A DNA stretch of 64,000 nucleotides from Acidobacteriaceae bacterium (GTDB taxonomy: Bacteria; Acidobacteriota; Terriglobia; Terriglobales; Acidobacteriaceae). The DNA is taken from positions 1-64,000 of the forward strand of contig JANXZM010000077.1 of the NCBI GenBank assembly GCA_025355505.1, given 5' to 3'. The notes beneath the pieces are model-generated. The model did not search any database and had not been told where the DNA came from. It was given only the letters and a program-made list of their open reading frames with translations. Both the position numbers and the translations under genes were made by a program. Below, in pieces: positions 17,695 through 26,575 of the stretch; position 1 is the first letter of the stretch, and every line of letters begins with the position of its first letter.

Positions 17695-18780
17695 CTATCC
17701 ACTGTGCCTGATGTGCATGACATCTCCATCCTGCACGATGTAATCCTTGCCTTCCAATCGCAGTGTGCCTTTGGCTCGGGCGTTTGCTTCGGAGCCTGCT
17801 TCTAATAGTTGATCCCAGCGAATCGTTTCCGCGCGGATGAAGTGCTTTTCCAGGTCGGAGTGAATGGCTCCGGCGCCGTTCTGCGCTCGCGTATTTAGCG
17901 GGATCGTCCAGGCGCGGCATTCATCTTCGCCGGCGGTGAAAAACGAGATCAGACCCAGCAGGTGATAGCTCTTACGGATCAGGCGCGAGAGTCCGCTGTC
18001 GGTCAGTCCGTAGCTGCCTAGAAATTCCGCGGCGTCTTCGTCGGTCATTTCTGCGAGTTCGGCTTCCACTTTGCCGCAGATCGCGCTGGCTCCGGCATTG
18101 GGACGCGCGGCCACTTCGGGGAGGTTGTATTTCGCAACCGCCGCTTCGAGATCCTTGCCCAGTTGCGTGCTCTCGCCGATATTGAGCACGTAGAGGATCG
18201 GCTTCTCGCTCAGAAACATGAAGCCTCGGATACGCTTCTTGTCCTCGGGCGTCATTTCCATTTCGCGCAGGGGCTTTTCGGTTCCGAGATGAGCGTTGGC
18301 CTTGATGAGCAGCTCGTTCTCTCTTTCGAGTTCCGGCGTCTTCATCTTCTTCAGGTCTTTTTCGAGGCGCTCCAGCCGCTTTTCGATCTGGCCAAGGTCG
18401 CTGACCATGAGATCGAACTCGACGTTCTTGATGTCGCGCAGGGGATCGATGGGGCCGACGTGCGGAATGGCGTCGTTTTCAAACGCCCGGAGAACGTGAA
18501 TGAGCGCGTCCACCTGGCGCAGATGGCCAATGTAGGCGGTCTCTTTCAGCGCATCCTGGCCGATGGCGCCTACGTCCACATACTCGACCGAGGCGTGCGT
18601 CAGCTTCTTCGGGTTGTAGAGCGCGGCGAGTTTGTCGAGGCGCTCGTCGGGGACCTTCGCGACGCCGATGTGCGCTTCGCGCGGGTTGGAATAGGCCTGC
18701 TCGGAAAGGCGTAGTTTTGTCAGGATGCCAAATAGAGATGTCTTGCCGACCTGCGGCAGACCGATGATGCCAGTTTTCAT
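17695..18780 (-). CDS. ychF: YchF/OLA1-type GTPase/ATPase
   Basis: A 361-residue Obg-family protein of the YchF branch. The P-loop is GLPQVGKTS, with Gln in place of the usual Asn. The nucleotide-specificity region reads YVLNIGES, consistent with ATP preference in YchF. A coiled-coil insert (EKRLERLEKDLKKMK) and a C-terminal TGS domain (ARAKGTLRLEGKDYIVQDGDVMHIR) are present. YchF binds ribosomes and negatively influences oxidative stress responses. The ATG lies directly beside a dispersed GTTCCCAG-type repeat. Confidence 0.95.
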   Translation of the reverse strand: MKTGIIGLPQVGKTSLFGILTKLRLSEQAYSNPREAHIGVAKVPDERLDKLAALYNPKKLTHASVEYVDVGAIGQDALKETAYIGHLRQVDALIHVLRAFENDAIPHVGPIDPLRDIKNVEFDLMVSDLGQIEKRLERLEKDLKKMKTPELERENELLIKANAHLGTEKPLREMEMTPEDKKRIRGFMFLSEKPILYVLNIGESTQLGKDLEAAVAKYNLPEVAARPNAGASAICGKVEAELAEMTDEDAAEFLGSYGLTDSGLSRLIRKSYHLLGLISFFTAGEDECRAWTIPLNTRAQNGAGAIHSDLEKHFIRAETIRWDQLLEAGSEANARAKGTLRLEGKDYIVQDGDVMHIRHSG

Positions 18781-18782
18781 GA

Positions 18783-18825
18783 TGAGTTCTCAGTTCCCAG
18801 TTCCCAGTTCTCGGTTCTCAGTTGA
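18783..18825. repeat. Dispersed GTTCCCAGTTCTCGG-type repeat
   Basis: TTCTCAGTTCCCAG and its near-copies are stacked here. The same word family recurs in at least eight other intergenic spots in this window. It is located in the ychF 5' region. Confidence 0.65.
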
Positions 18826-18955
18826 ATCAAAAGAATAAATCATTGTGGTCGGTACGCAAACGCGCCTTACGGTGGAGCGACGGGCGTCCCTGCCGGTCTT
18901 GCACGCGCCAACATCATCGTGGCCGGGCGGGGACGCCCGGCTCTCCACTGGCAGG

Positions 18956-19438
18956 TTACCGGAAGGCTTGCGCGGTCGAGTATAACGCTACCAATCCTAG
19001 CAAGAGTACCGCCTCCTCGAACTTTTCCGACCAGACATGCAGACGGTTGAACTCCATGCGTGGCGGACTGTCGAGAGGCACGTTATCGATCACGGCTACC
19101 TCGGCGCGAAGGGCGTGCATCTTGGGGGAGATGGCGAACTGCGAGATCAGGGTGAGCAGCAGCATGAGCACGATCAGAAGGTGCCGCAGCGCCAGCGGCC
19201 GCGCATTTCCTGTAGTCATCCGGCTGTAAAGCATGGAGGCGATCAGAAAAACAATTCCAGAGACGATGGCCATGTAGTGCAGTAAATCGAGCGAGCGGCC
19301 TACGAGGGATCCAGCCATGTGGCGGGTGGGGAGAAGGCCGGAGGAAAAGGCAGTGGGCGCGAGTACGAATGCCAGGAAGATCAGGCCGCCGAGCCAGACT
19401 ACGAGGGACAAGAGCATGAGGAAGCGGAGAAAGGACAT
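18956..19438 (-). CDS. DUF4149 membrane protein
   Basis: A 160-residue integral membrane protein with four transmembrane helices. The start MSFLRFLMLLSLVVWLGG at 19438 is chosen. The upstream extension is basic and not membrane-like. Features of DUF4149/TMEM205-like proteins are WLGGLIFLAFVLAPTAF and the C-terminal helix SEKFEEAVLLLGLVAL. The function of this family is unknown. It lies downstream of a hairpin-rich region and has no operon partner. Confidence 0.82.
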   Translation of the reverse strand: MSFLRFLMLLSLVVWLGGLIFLAFVLAPTAFSSGLLPTRHMAGSLVGRSLDLLHYMAIVSGIVFLIASMLYSRMTTGNARPLALRHLLIVLMLLLTLISQFAISPKMHALRAEVAVIDNVPLDSPPRMEFNRLHVWSEKFEEAVLLLGLVALYSTAQAFR

Positions 19439-19820
19439 GAGCGGAATTATAGATGGGAGCGGGCAGCGCCTGAAGGCGCATTTCTTTGAGCAATTCTTGG
19501 CATGCCTGAACAGGCTCGGAAAAATATTATTTGCGCAGAGGCGTGACCTCGGCGGCTGAAGCCGACGTTGCAAATACGCCATTTATCGCAGCGCTGAAGC
19601 GCTGCGCCACCCAAAATCAAATGCTACGGCGAGTTTTTCCGCAAGCTGTGACGGCATGCCCTGATACGAATCGCGCCTCCGCGGCGCGGCTGGGGTTTCG
19701 CGGCATCGACGCGATCCGTGCGACCAGTTATCCACAGGCGGAACCAGCGCCGTCACTTACTGGTGTGCGTGCAAGTGTTTACCCTCGACCTTCCTCAATG
19801 TCCGGAGAGAATCATCCAAG
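19439..19820. repeat. Intergenic region with CTGAAG hairpins
   Basis: Three short hairpins of the form stem-CTGAAG-stem occur: GCGCCTGAAGGCGC (19466-19479), CGGCGGCTGAAGCCGACG (about 19550-19566) and GCAGCGCTGAAGCGCTGC (19588-19605). Two more of this type lie between ccmF and ccmH (about 32289-32301 and 32324-32341). No gene is supported in the stretch. Confidence 0.5.
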
Positions 19821-20672
19821 ATGGAGCGCTCGCTGACGATCGCCGACGTGAATTTTGTTTCATTGCAGACGGCGGTATTTTGCGCGCAGTGTGAAATGCT
19901 CAGTGACAACAACACGCCGCGGTGTCTGGCGTGCGGGAGTGCGGCGGTGCTGAGCCTTGCGCGCGTGCTGGGCGGATCGCTTCGCGGACAGCAGACGGCG
20001 CATCTCATCGCGGACGCGGAACTGGACCGGCTGGTGCGGTCGCTGCTCTATACGGTTCCGCAGGTTGCGGAGGGCGGCGAGAATCTAGACAAGTATCGAA
20101 TCGGCTCAAATGAGATTGAGCTTTCCGCGGCGGCTGGTTTTTCCAGTCGCCATCGGATGCGGCCTCGCCATCACGGCCCAGCTCCGGCCCCGCATCCGCT
20201 GATTAACGCGGGAGAGATGGACCTTGAGCCTTGCATCAGCATCATTGCGGAAAAGGCGCAAGCTTTGACCGGCGCTACGGGGGCTGCCATCGCGCTGCGC
20301 CGGGGCAACGAAATTGTTTGCCGGGCGCGCACCGGGCGGACCGCTCCAGATATTGGAGTACGTCTGCAAACCGATAGCGGACTCTCCGCCGATTGCGTGC
20401 GCACGGGCGAAGTGCTGCTGTGCAACGACGCCGAGTCGAACCCGCGAGTGGATGGGGCGAGTTGCCGGCGGATGGGCGTGCGCTCAATCCTGGTGGCTCC
20501 GCTGCGCCACTTCCAGCGGACGCTGGGAGTTTTTGAAGTTTTGTCGTCAACGCCCAACGCGTTTGACAACAACGATGTGGCCACCATGCAGTTCCTCTCC
20601 GGAATGATGGTGGCGACAATTTCGCGCCTTTCCAGTTTGCAGCCGGCGCCGCCGGTGGCGGCGGGCGAGTAA
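19821..20672 (+). CDS. GAF-domain protein with N-terminal zinc ribbon
   Basis: A 283-residue cytoplasmic protein. The N-terminus carries two CxxC knuckles (FCAQCEML and RCLACGSA) that resemble a small zinc ribbon. A GAF domain fills roughly 135-270, including ISIIAEKAQALTGATGAAIAL and GVRSILVAPL, and should bind a small ligand or sense a signal. There is no output domain such as kinase or cyclase, so it may act through protein contacts. No operon partner is evident; the next gene on the plus strand is broken. Confidence 0.8.
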   Translation: MERSLTIADVNFVSLQTAVFCAQCEMLSDNNTPRCLACGSAAVLSLARVLGGSLRGQQTAHLIADAELDRLVRSLLYTVPQVAEGGENLDKYRIGSNEIELSAAAGFSSRHRMRPRHHGPAPAPHPLINAGEMDLEPCISIIAEKAQALTGATGAAIALRRGNEIVCRARTGRTAPDIGVRLQTDSGLSADCVRTGEVLLCNDAESNPRVDGASCRRMGVRSILVAPLRHFQRTLGVFEVLSSTPNAFDNNDVATMQFLSGMMVATISRLSSLQPAPPVAAGE

Positions 20673-20750
20673 ACTCGTCTCAGGAAATTCACGGCTTAGT
20701 GGAGACAGGGCTTGCCCCGTCTGCCTTTGGGCGTCGGAAGGGTGATTCCG

Positions 20751-21105
20751 ATGAAGTATTTCTTCGGGATCGCGCTGGTTGTGGCGGCGGTCATGGCGGG
20801 CTGGGAAATTCTCGCGCCCGAAGTCACCAACATTGTGTTTCAAGATGAGGTGCATGATATGGCAGCGCAAGCCGGCGCCCACATCGGGCTGGTGGCGCCG
20901 CCCTCAGACGGAGTGCTTCGCAATCTCGTGATTCGTAAGGCGGAAAAACACGAGATCACGCTCGATTCCGCGCAGGGGACGGTGCGGCGGAGCGCCGGAG
21001 AACCCCGCGCTCTACATCGCGGTGGATTATACGGCGCCCGTGAATCTGGTCGTCGATTCGTTCGCCAGACGCCTCCACCCCACGAGCTTTGGCGGAAGAC
21101 TTTGA
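20751..21105 (+). pseudogene. Small membrane-anchored protein gene, frameshifted
   Basis: It starts MKYFFGIALVVAAVMAGW, a single transmembrane anchor. The reading then runs to about 20990 (LDSAQGTVRR). At that point the coherent protein continues in another frame as NPALYIAVDYTAPVNLVV and ends at a TGA (21103-21105). A one-base indel is the simplest reason. The whole would be a short single-pass protein with a soluble periplasmic domain. A sequencing error is possible. Confidence 0.55.
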
Positions 21106-21138
21106 TACCAGCGGCAGCTTGGGGCCATTGCGCAATCG

Positions 21139-23520
21139 TTACGGTTTCAGGCCCATGCGCTTGAGCAGATCGAGGTAGCGCGGGTCTTTGCGCCACGGGT
21201 CCAAAGAAGCGACGATTTTGATGCGCTCCAGCCCCCCAGATTTTTCCGCCGCTGCCTTGTCGAGCCAGGCGAACGTTTGCTCCTTGTCGCCCAGGGAAGC
21301 GTATTCGTAAGCGATGTCGGCGGGGTCCACATAGCGGTGCTTGGCCAGTTCTTTGCGCAGCTCGATCTGTCGCAGAAGCGCGGGCTTCAGGCCAGATTTG
21401 GAATAGACTTTGGAAACTTCTTCCGCGATCGCCAATTCATCGGGGAGCTGAAACAGAGTCGCTGCTTTCGTATTCAACTCCAGCCACAAATCGTATTTGC
21501 CCATCTCAAAATATTCGTGCTCCAACTGGCTGATGGCTTGCGGGTAATTGGGATCCATCTCCAGAGTCTTCTTGAGCTGCTCCACGCTGGCATCGTATTG
21601 GCGGGCATTCCCGAACGCCTGGCCGAGGTTGGTGTTGTATTGCATATTCAAAGGATCAAGTTCGACGGCGCGGCGAAGATGAGAAATGGCTTCGGTGGGA
21701 CGCGCATCCCACGAAAGGAATTCTCCGTACCAATGGTGCGCGTTGGCATAATTCGGATTCAGTTCCAGGGCACGGCGGAATTCCAGCTCGGCGTCGGCAA
21801 ACTCCTGCAACGACCAGTGGGCCCCAGCCAGGGCCGTGTGAGCTTCCGCCAAGGAGCCATCAATGGCCAACGCCTTCTCGGCGGCGGCCCGGCCTGCGGG
21901 TCCGGATTCGCTATTCGGTATGGGGCTATAGTCGGACACTACGTTGTAGTAGTCGGCCAGACCGACATAGGCTTGGGCGTAATTCGGATCTCGCTGGATC
22001 GCTTGGTCGAAATATTCTTTCGACTTTTTCAGCGACTCCTGGGTGCGTTTTCCCCAGTAATAGCGGCCCTTCAGATAGAGTTGGTAAGCCTCGGGATCGC
22101 GAGTGCCTCCCGGGGCAACTTCCTTCTTGGGGTCGGCGGACAGGCGCTCGCGCAGATGGGCGGCAATGGCGCCGGTGATGTCCTGCTGCACCGTAAGCAG
22201 GTCCGACATCTTGCGGTCGTACTGGTCTCCCCAGAGGTTGTGGTTGGTGCGCGCATCGATCAATTCTGAGCTGACGATGATCTGGTCGCCGCGCTGGACG
22301 ATGCGTCCGGTGACCACCGCCTGTACCTTCAAATCTTTGGCAACCGTCTGCGGATCAATGTCGCGTCCCTTGTAGCGAAATACGGAAGACCGCGCCATGA
22401 CTGCCAGGTTCGGCAACTGGGACAGGCTGTTGATGAGGCTTTCCGTGATTCCGTCGCTCAGGTATTCGGTGTTCGGGTCGTTTCCGCTGTTGACGAAGGG
22501 CAGGACGGCGATGGAGGAAATTTCCTTAGGCTCGCTCTGGCCGCGGATGATGAAGAAGGCGGCGGCGGCGAGGATCGCCAGCAGCGCGGCGGCGCCCACT
22601 CCGGCGAAAAGCATCCTCCGGCTGCGTCGGGCGGGCTGCGTATCGATTACGGCCTTTACCTGCGCGGAACTGGAGTCGCGGCGCAGACGCCTCAGATCCG
22701 CCAGAATGTCGGCGGCCGTTTGGTAACGCAGGGCCGGATCTTTTTCCAGAGCCTTGTTGACAATGTGTTCCAGTTCGGACGGCAGGTCGGGGTTGATGCG
22801 CGCTGGCGACGCCGGGGCCTTGTGCAGGATGGCATCGAAGACCAGCGCCGACGTGTTTCCGCTGAACGCCATGCGGGCGGTGGACATCTCGTAGAGCACG
22901 GCCCCGAAGGAGAAAAGATCGCTGCGGCGGTCGAGGGTCTCGCCGCGCGCCTGCTCGGGCGACATATAGGCAATTGTGCCGACGGTGCTGCCGGGACTGG
23001 TGAGGTTCTGCTCAATCGTCGCTCCCTCGCCTAACGAGGCTTCGGGCTTGCCGGTCAGTTTGGCCAGGCCGAAATCGAGCACCTTTGCCGTACCGCGCTT
23101 GGTGATGAAGATGTTGGCGGGCTTGATGTCGCGATGGACGATACCCTCGCTGTGCGCGGCGTCGAGCGCATCCGCGATCTGGACGGCGTTTTCGAGCAGT
23201 TGTTCCAGCGGGAGCGCGCCGGTTCCCAGGCGGTGCTTGAGGGTTTGCCCGCTCAGCATTTCCATCACGATGAAATGCTCGCCTTGATCCTCGGCAATCT
23301 CGTGGATGGTGCAGATGTTGGGATGGTTCAAAGCCGACGCAGCGCGGGCTTCACGGCGAAAACGCTCCAGGGTCTGGGGATCGCGAGCTAACTCTGGGGG
23401 AAGAAATTTCAGCGCGACGCGGCGTCCGAGGCTAAGATCCTCGGCCTCGTACACGACACCCATGCCGCCACCGCCTAGTTTCTCCAGGATGCGGTAGTGG
23501 CCGATAGTCTTGCCGATCAT
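21139..23520 (-). CDS. Ser/Thr protein kinase with TolB-like and TPR domains
   Basis: A large receptor-type kinase, about 793 residues from the ATG at 23520 (MIGKTIGHYRILEKLG). The cytosolic PknB-type kinase domain (1-270) has GGGGMGVVYEA, ALKFL, HRDIKPANI and DFGLAK. One membrane helix lies near 310-330. The extracytoplasmic part begins with a FlgO/TolB-like domain (IAVLPFVNSG), followed by at least six TPR repeats (about 460-770), such as the AQAYVGLADYY type. Such kinases are abundant in Acidobacteriota. The ligand and substrate are unknown. An upstream start at 23571 seems too early. Confidence 0.92.
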   Translation of the reverse strand: MIGKTIGHYRILEKLGGGGMGVVYEAEDLSLGRRVALKFLPPELARDPQTLERFRREARAASALNHPNICTIHEIAEDQGEHFIVMEMLSGQTLKHRLGTGALPLEQLLENAVQIADALDAAHSEGIVHRDIKPANIFITKRGTAKVLDFGLAKLTGKPEASLGEGATIEQNLTSPGSTVGTIAYMSPEQARGETLDRRSDLFSFGAVLYEMSTARMAFSGNTSALVFDAILHKAPASPARINPDLPSELEHIVNKALEKDPALRYQTAADILADLRRLRRDSSSAQVKAVIDTQPARRSRRMLFAGVGAAALLAILAAAAFFIIRGQSEPKEISSIAVLPFVNSGNDPNTEYLSDGITESLINSLSQLPNLAVMARSSVFRYKGRDIDPQTVAKDLKVQAVVTGRIVQRGDQIIVSSELIDARTNHNLWGDQYDRKMSDLLTVQQDITGAIAAHLRERLSADPKKEVAPGGTRDPEAYQLYLKGRYYWGKRTQESLKKSKEYFDQAIQRDPNYAQAYVGLADYYNVVSDYSPIPNSESGPAGRAAAEKALAIDGSLAEAHTALAGAHWSLQEFADAELEFRRALELNPNYANAHHWYGEFLSWDARPTEAISHLRRAVELDPLNMQYNTNLGQAFGNARQYDASVEQLKKTLEMDPNYPQAISQLEHEYFEMGKYDLWLELNTKAATLFQLPDELAIAEEVSKVYSKSGLKPALLRQIELRKELAKHRYVDPADIAYEYASLGDKEQTFAWLDKAAAEKSGGLERIKIVASLDPWRKDPRYLDLLKRMGLKP

Positions 23521-23658
23521 TCCCGAGCGGTCCCCCCCAAGCGTGCAATGGTAGGCTGGGCTGCCGGGCAAGTCAACAAAACCAGTGCTCAGTTCCCGGT
23601 TCTCAGTTCTTAGTGCGTGCCGCTCAGCACTCGGGTTGCACTGAGAACCGGGAACTAC

Positions 23659-23955
23659 CTACACCGGCACCGGAACGCTCTCCACGATCTCGCGGAGCAC
23701 TTGCTCGGCTTGCTCGGATTTTTTCAGAGTGGAAGTGTAGAGCGAACTTACTACTGCGCGGTGAGCAAAGACGGAGACAACCAGCGGCTTAAAATCTTCG
23801 GGCGTGCAGTAATCGCGGCCTTCGAGAAAGGCCATCGCTTGGGCGGCACGGTAGAGCATTTGCGAGCCTCGGGGAGAAACTCCGAGGGAGAGATACTCGG
23901 ACTCGCGGGTCTTTACGACGATGTTGAGCATGTAGGTGATGAGCGATTCATCCAC
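23659..23955 (-). pseudogene. Duplicated 3' fragment of moxR
   Basis: The 98 codons correspond almost exactly to the C-terminal lid domain of the complete moxR gene at 26576-27535, starting at DESLITYMLNIV. Only a handful of codons differ. The AAA+ core is missing, so it cannot be functional as an ATPase. The similarity ends abruptly at about 23955. Both copies abut a GGGAACT-type dispersed repeat on their downstream side. Confidence 0.85.
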
Positions 23956-24212
23956 AATGGTTCCAGGTTAGGGCACGGCTTGTGTCAGACTAGCGCAAAA
24001 CTTTGCCACTTCCATTGCAGGCTGGGTTCCGGCGCTGGTAGCCGTTTCTCCTTGGGTATTCCTTCCCGGTGTTGTATGCTACGGAGAATTTGGTAGGTGT
24101 ATTGCGCGAGCTGGCGTGTGGGCTGGCGTGCTCGACACACCCTGCAAAGGCAGGCCAAAGGTCAGGACTCGCCCCCGGTCCGACCGCATCCCAGTCTCAT
24201 CAGGAGAAATCA

Positions 24213-26408
24213 ATGCTTCGAACGTTCACCAGGGTTAGTATTGCGTCTGTCTTCGCGCTTACAGCAGCGCTGGCATTCGCCCAAGGCGTCAACACGAAGG
24301 CAACCGTAAAATACCCGTCTGCGCATGCGATCTCGCGGCCGTTGTCGGAAATGCCGATCGACTCACTGGCCGTCGAAGGAAAGGAAGCTGCCCGCCCCAT
24401 GCCGATTCCACTGCGATCTCGCGCCGGCGCTCCCACCACGAAGGACCCCGTGTTGCAGAAAGAGGTACGGCCCTTCGTTTCGGCCACGAAAGGTATTGAT
24501 TTCGATGGCATCGGGGCGCAAGGCTTCGCGCCTTCGGACGTGAATCTTGCCATCGGGCCTAACCACATTGTCCAGACGGTGAATGTGCGGCTGGCGGTGT
24601 ACAGCAAGAGCGGCACGCTGCTTTCGGGTCCAACCAATATCACCACCTTCTTTGGCGCGCTCGGCGGCAACTGCGCGGCCGGGGCAAGCGATCCGGTGGT
24701 GAACTATGACCGGCTGGCGGACCGCTGGGTCATCAGCGACATCGGTATCGCGAACACCTTCTCGGAGTGCGTTGCGGTGTCGAAGACCAACGATCCGACC
24801 GGGGCCTATACTCTTTACAGCTATTCCTTTGGCGTCAATCTAAACGACTATCCGAAACTAGGCGTTTGGCCCACCACCAGCAACAGCGCCTACCTCGCCA
24901 CCTACAACATTTTCCTGAATGCCCAGAATTTCGGTGGTGCTGACCTCTGCGGATTTGACCGTACAAAAATGCTTGCCGGTAACGCGACGGCGGCCCAGAT
25001 CTGCGTCATCACGCCCAACACCGAGGGCGGATACCTGCCATCGGACCTGGATGGCGCCACTCCTCCCACAGACGGCACGCCCGGACTCTTCCTGACCTGG
25101 CAAAACAACAATCCTGGCCAGTTGTTCCTGCGCAAGCTCACGCTGAACTTCGGCGCGGGCACGGGTTCTCTGTCGGCGCCGACTACGATTGCGGTAGCTA
25201 ACTCCAGCCTGGCCTGTGGTAACGGCGGCGCGTGCGTTCCACAAAAAGGTACAACGGAAACGTTGGACACGCTCGGCGACCGGCTCATGTACCGTATGGC
25301 CTACCGGAAGTTTTCCGATCACGAGCGCGTGGTGGTGAACCACGCCGTCGGCAGCGGGAGTCAGGTGGCTATCCGCTGGTACGAAATCTTGGACCTGAGC
25401 GGCGCGGTAACCGTGAATCAGCAAGGCACCTTCGCCCCAGATACAACCTACCGCTGGATGGCGAGCGCGGCCATGGATAAGAACAACGACATCGCCATCG
25501 GCTACAGCGCCTCCAGCAGCACGATTAATCCCGCGATTCGCTTTACCGGCCGCGTGCCCAGCGATCCACTCGGAACGCTGGAAACCGAAGCCAGCATGCT
25601 CGAAGGTACCGGATCGCAAACTACCGGGCTGAGCCGGTGGGGCGACTACACCGCGCTGCAAGTTGACCCGAGCGACGATTGCACATTCTGGTACACAAAC
25701 CAATATCAGAAAGTAAATGGCACGTTCGATTGGAGCACGCACATGGGGTCGTTCGTCTTCAGCGGCTGCAGTGGCAGCGGAGGCCCGATTGTGTCGTTGT
25801 CCACGGCCAAGCTGAACTTCAGGAAGGTCCCGATCGGCTCTACCAGCGCACCTAAGACTGTTACGCTGACCAACACCGGCACTGCAACGCTGCACATCTC
25901 CAGCGTCGCGGCCACTGGCGATTACACCATCGCCAGCAACACTTGCGTCTCTCAGGTGGCAGCAGGCGCCAACTGCGTTGTCGGCGTAACCTTCAGGCCC
26001 AACGCGAAGGGAACCCGCACGGGCAACCTGAGCTTTACCGACGATGCTCCGGGCAGCCCGCAAATCGTAGCCTTGACCGGCGTCGGTGTCTCAATCGTGC
26101 TGAACCCCACGGCCTTGAACTACGGGACCGTAACCGTCGGCCAGACCAGTTCGCCGCAGCCCATCACGGTGAGCAATGTGGGCCCGGCCACCGTCACCTT
26201 TAGCGGGTTCACGTTCAGCGGGACGGCCCCGCTCGACTACAACATCTCGGCCAACACCTGCGGTGCGACGATTGCTCCGGGCGCCAACTGCTCGGTCAGC
26301 ATCGCTTTCAAGCCGACGGTGACTGGGAGACGGAACGCTAGGTTCAACGTGGGGAATAATGGTGGCGGAAGCATTGCAACCGCGACACTCACTGGCATCG
26401 GAGGTTAG
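24213..26408 (+). CDS. Secreted protein with C-terminal ASH-type immunoglobulin-like repeats
   Basis: About 731 residues from the ATG at 24213, preceded by CAGGAGAAATCA. A signal peptide (MLRTFTRVSIASVFALTAALAFA) is followed by an N-terminal region of about 480 residues without a recognised domain, with conserved Trp/Tyr motifs (DRWVISDIGIA). Two C-terminal ASH/choice-of-anchor-D-like modules follow (SLSTAKLNFRKVPIGS and NPTALNYGTVTVGQ). Such proteins are exported and common in Acidobacteriota, probably cell surface. It is sandwiched between two copies of moxR sequence and ends with a rho-independent terminator. Confidence 0.85.
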   Translation: MLRTFTRVSIASVFALTAALAFAQGVNTKATVKYPSAHAISRPLSEMPIDSLAVEGKEAARPMPIPLRSRAGAPTTKDPVLQKEVRPFVSATKGIDFDGIGAQGFAPSDVNLAIGPNHIVQTVNVRLAVYSKSGTLLSGPTNITTFFGALGGNCAAGASDPVVNYDRLADRWVISDIGIANTFSECVAVSKTNDPTGAYTLYSYSFGVNLNDYPKLGVWPTTSNSAYLATYNIFLNAQNFGGADLCGFDRTKMLAGNATAAQICVITPNTEGGYLPSDLDGATPPTDGTPGLFLTWQNNNPGQLFLRKLTLNFGAGTGSLSAPTTIAVANSSLACGNGGACVPQKGTTETLDTLGDRLMYRMAYRKFSDHERVVVNHAVGSGSQVAIRWYEILDLSGAVTVNQQGTFAPDTTYRWMASAAMDKNNDIAIGYSASSSTINPAIRFTGRVPSDPLGTLETEASMLEGTGSQTTGLSRWGDYTALQVDPSDDCTFWYTNQYQKVNGTFDWSTHMGSFVFSGCSGSGGPIVSLSTAKLNFRKVPIGSTSAPKTVTLTNTGTATLHISSVAATGDYTIASNTCVSQVAAGANCVVGVTFRPNAKGTRTGNLSFTDDAPGSPQIVALTGVGVSIVLNPTALNYGTVTVGQTSSPQPITVSNVGPATVTFSGFTFSGTAPLDYNISANTCGATIAPGANCSVSIAFKPTVTGRRNARFNVGNNGGGSIATATLTGIGG

Positions 26409-26440
26409 GCGCCAGTTGCATCAACCCCCAGAACAGCAAG

Positions 26441-26468
26441 GGCGGGACTTCGGTCCCGCCTTTGTTTT
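26441..26468 (+). terminator. Rho-independent terminator
   Basis: GGCGGGACTTCGGTCCCGCC forms an 8-bp stem with a UUCG tetraloop, followed by TTTGTTTT. It lies 32 bases after the stop of the ASH-domain gene. Confidence 0.9.
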
Positions 26469-26504
26469 GGTGCCGAGCATGATTGACAGCCTGGAGGTGA
26501 AACT

Positions 26505-26549
26505 GCTGAGCTTCGCTCCGCTGGGCGGACGATGGCGTCCGCCCCTACC
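26505..26549. repeat. Double-hairpin dispersed repeat, second copy
   Basis: CTGAGCTTCGCTCCGCTGG followed by GGCGGACGATGGCGTCCGCC, matching the layout and spacing of the block at 11129-11174 with compensating changes in the stems. Confidence 0.6.
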
Positions 26550-26575
26550 GAGAACTGAGAACTGAAAACCGGGAA

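Noticed and set aside
24858-26063. 401-codon minus-strand frame
   Set aside because: Antisense to the ASH-domain gene, without signal or start context.
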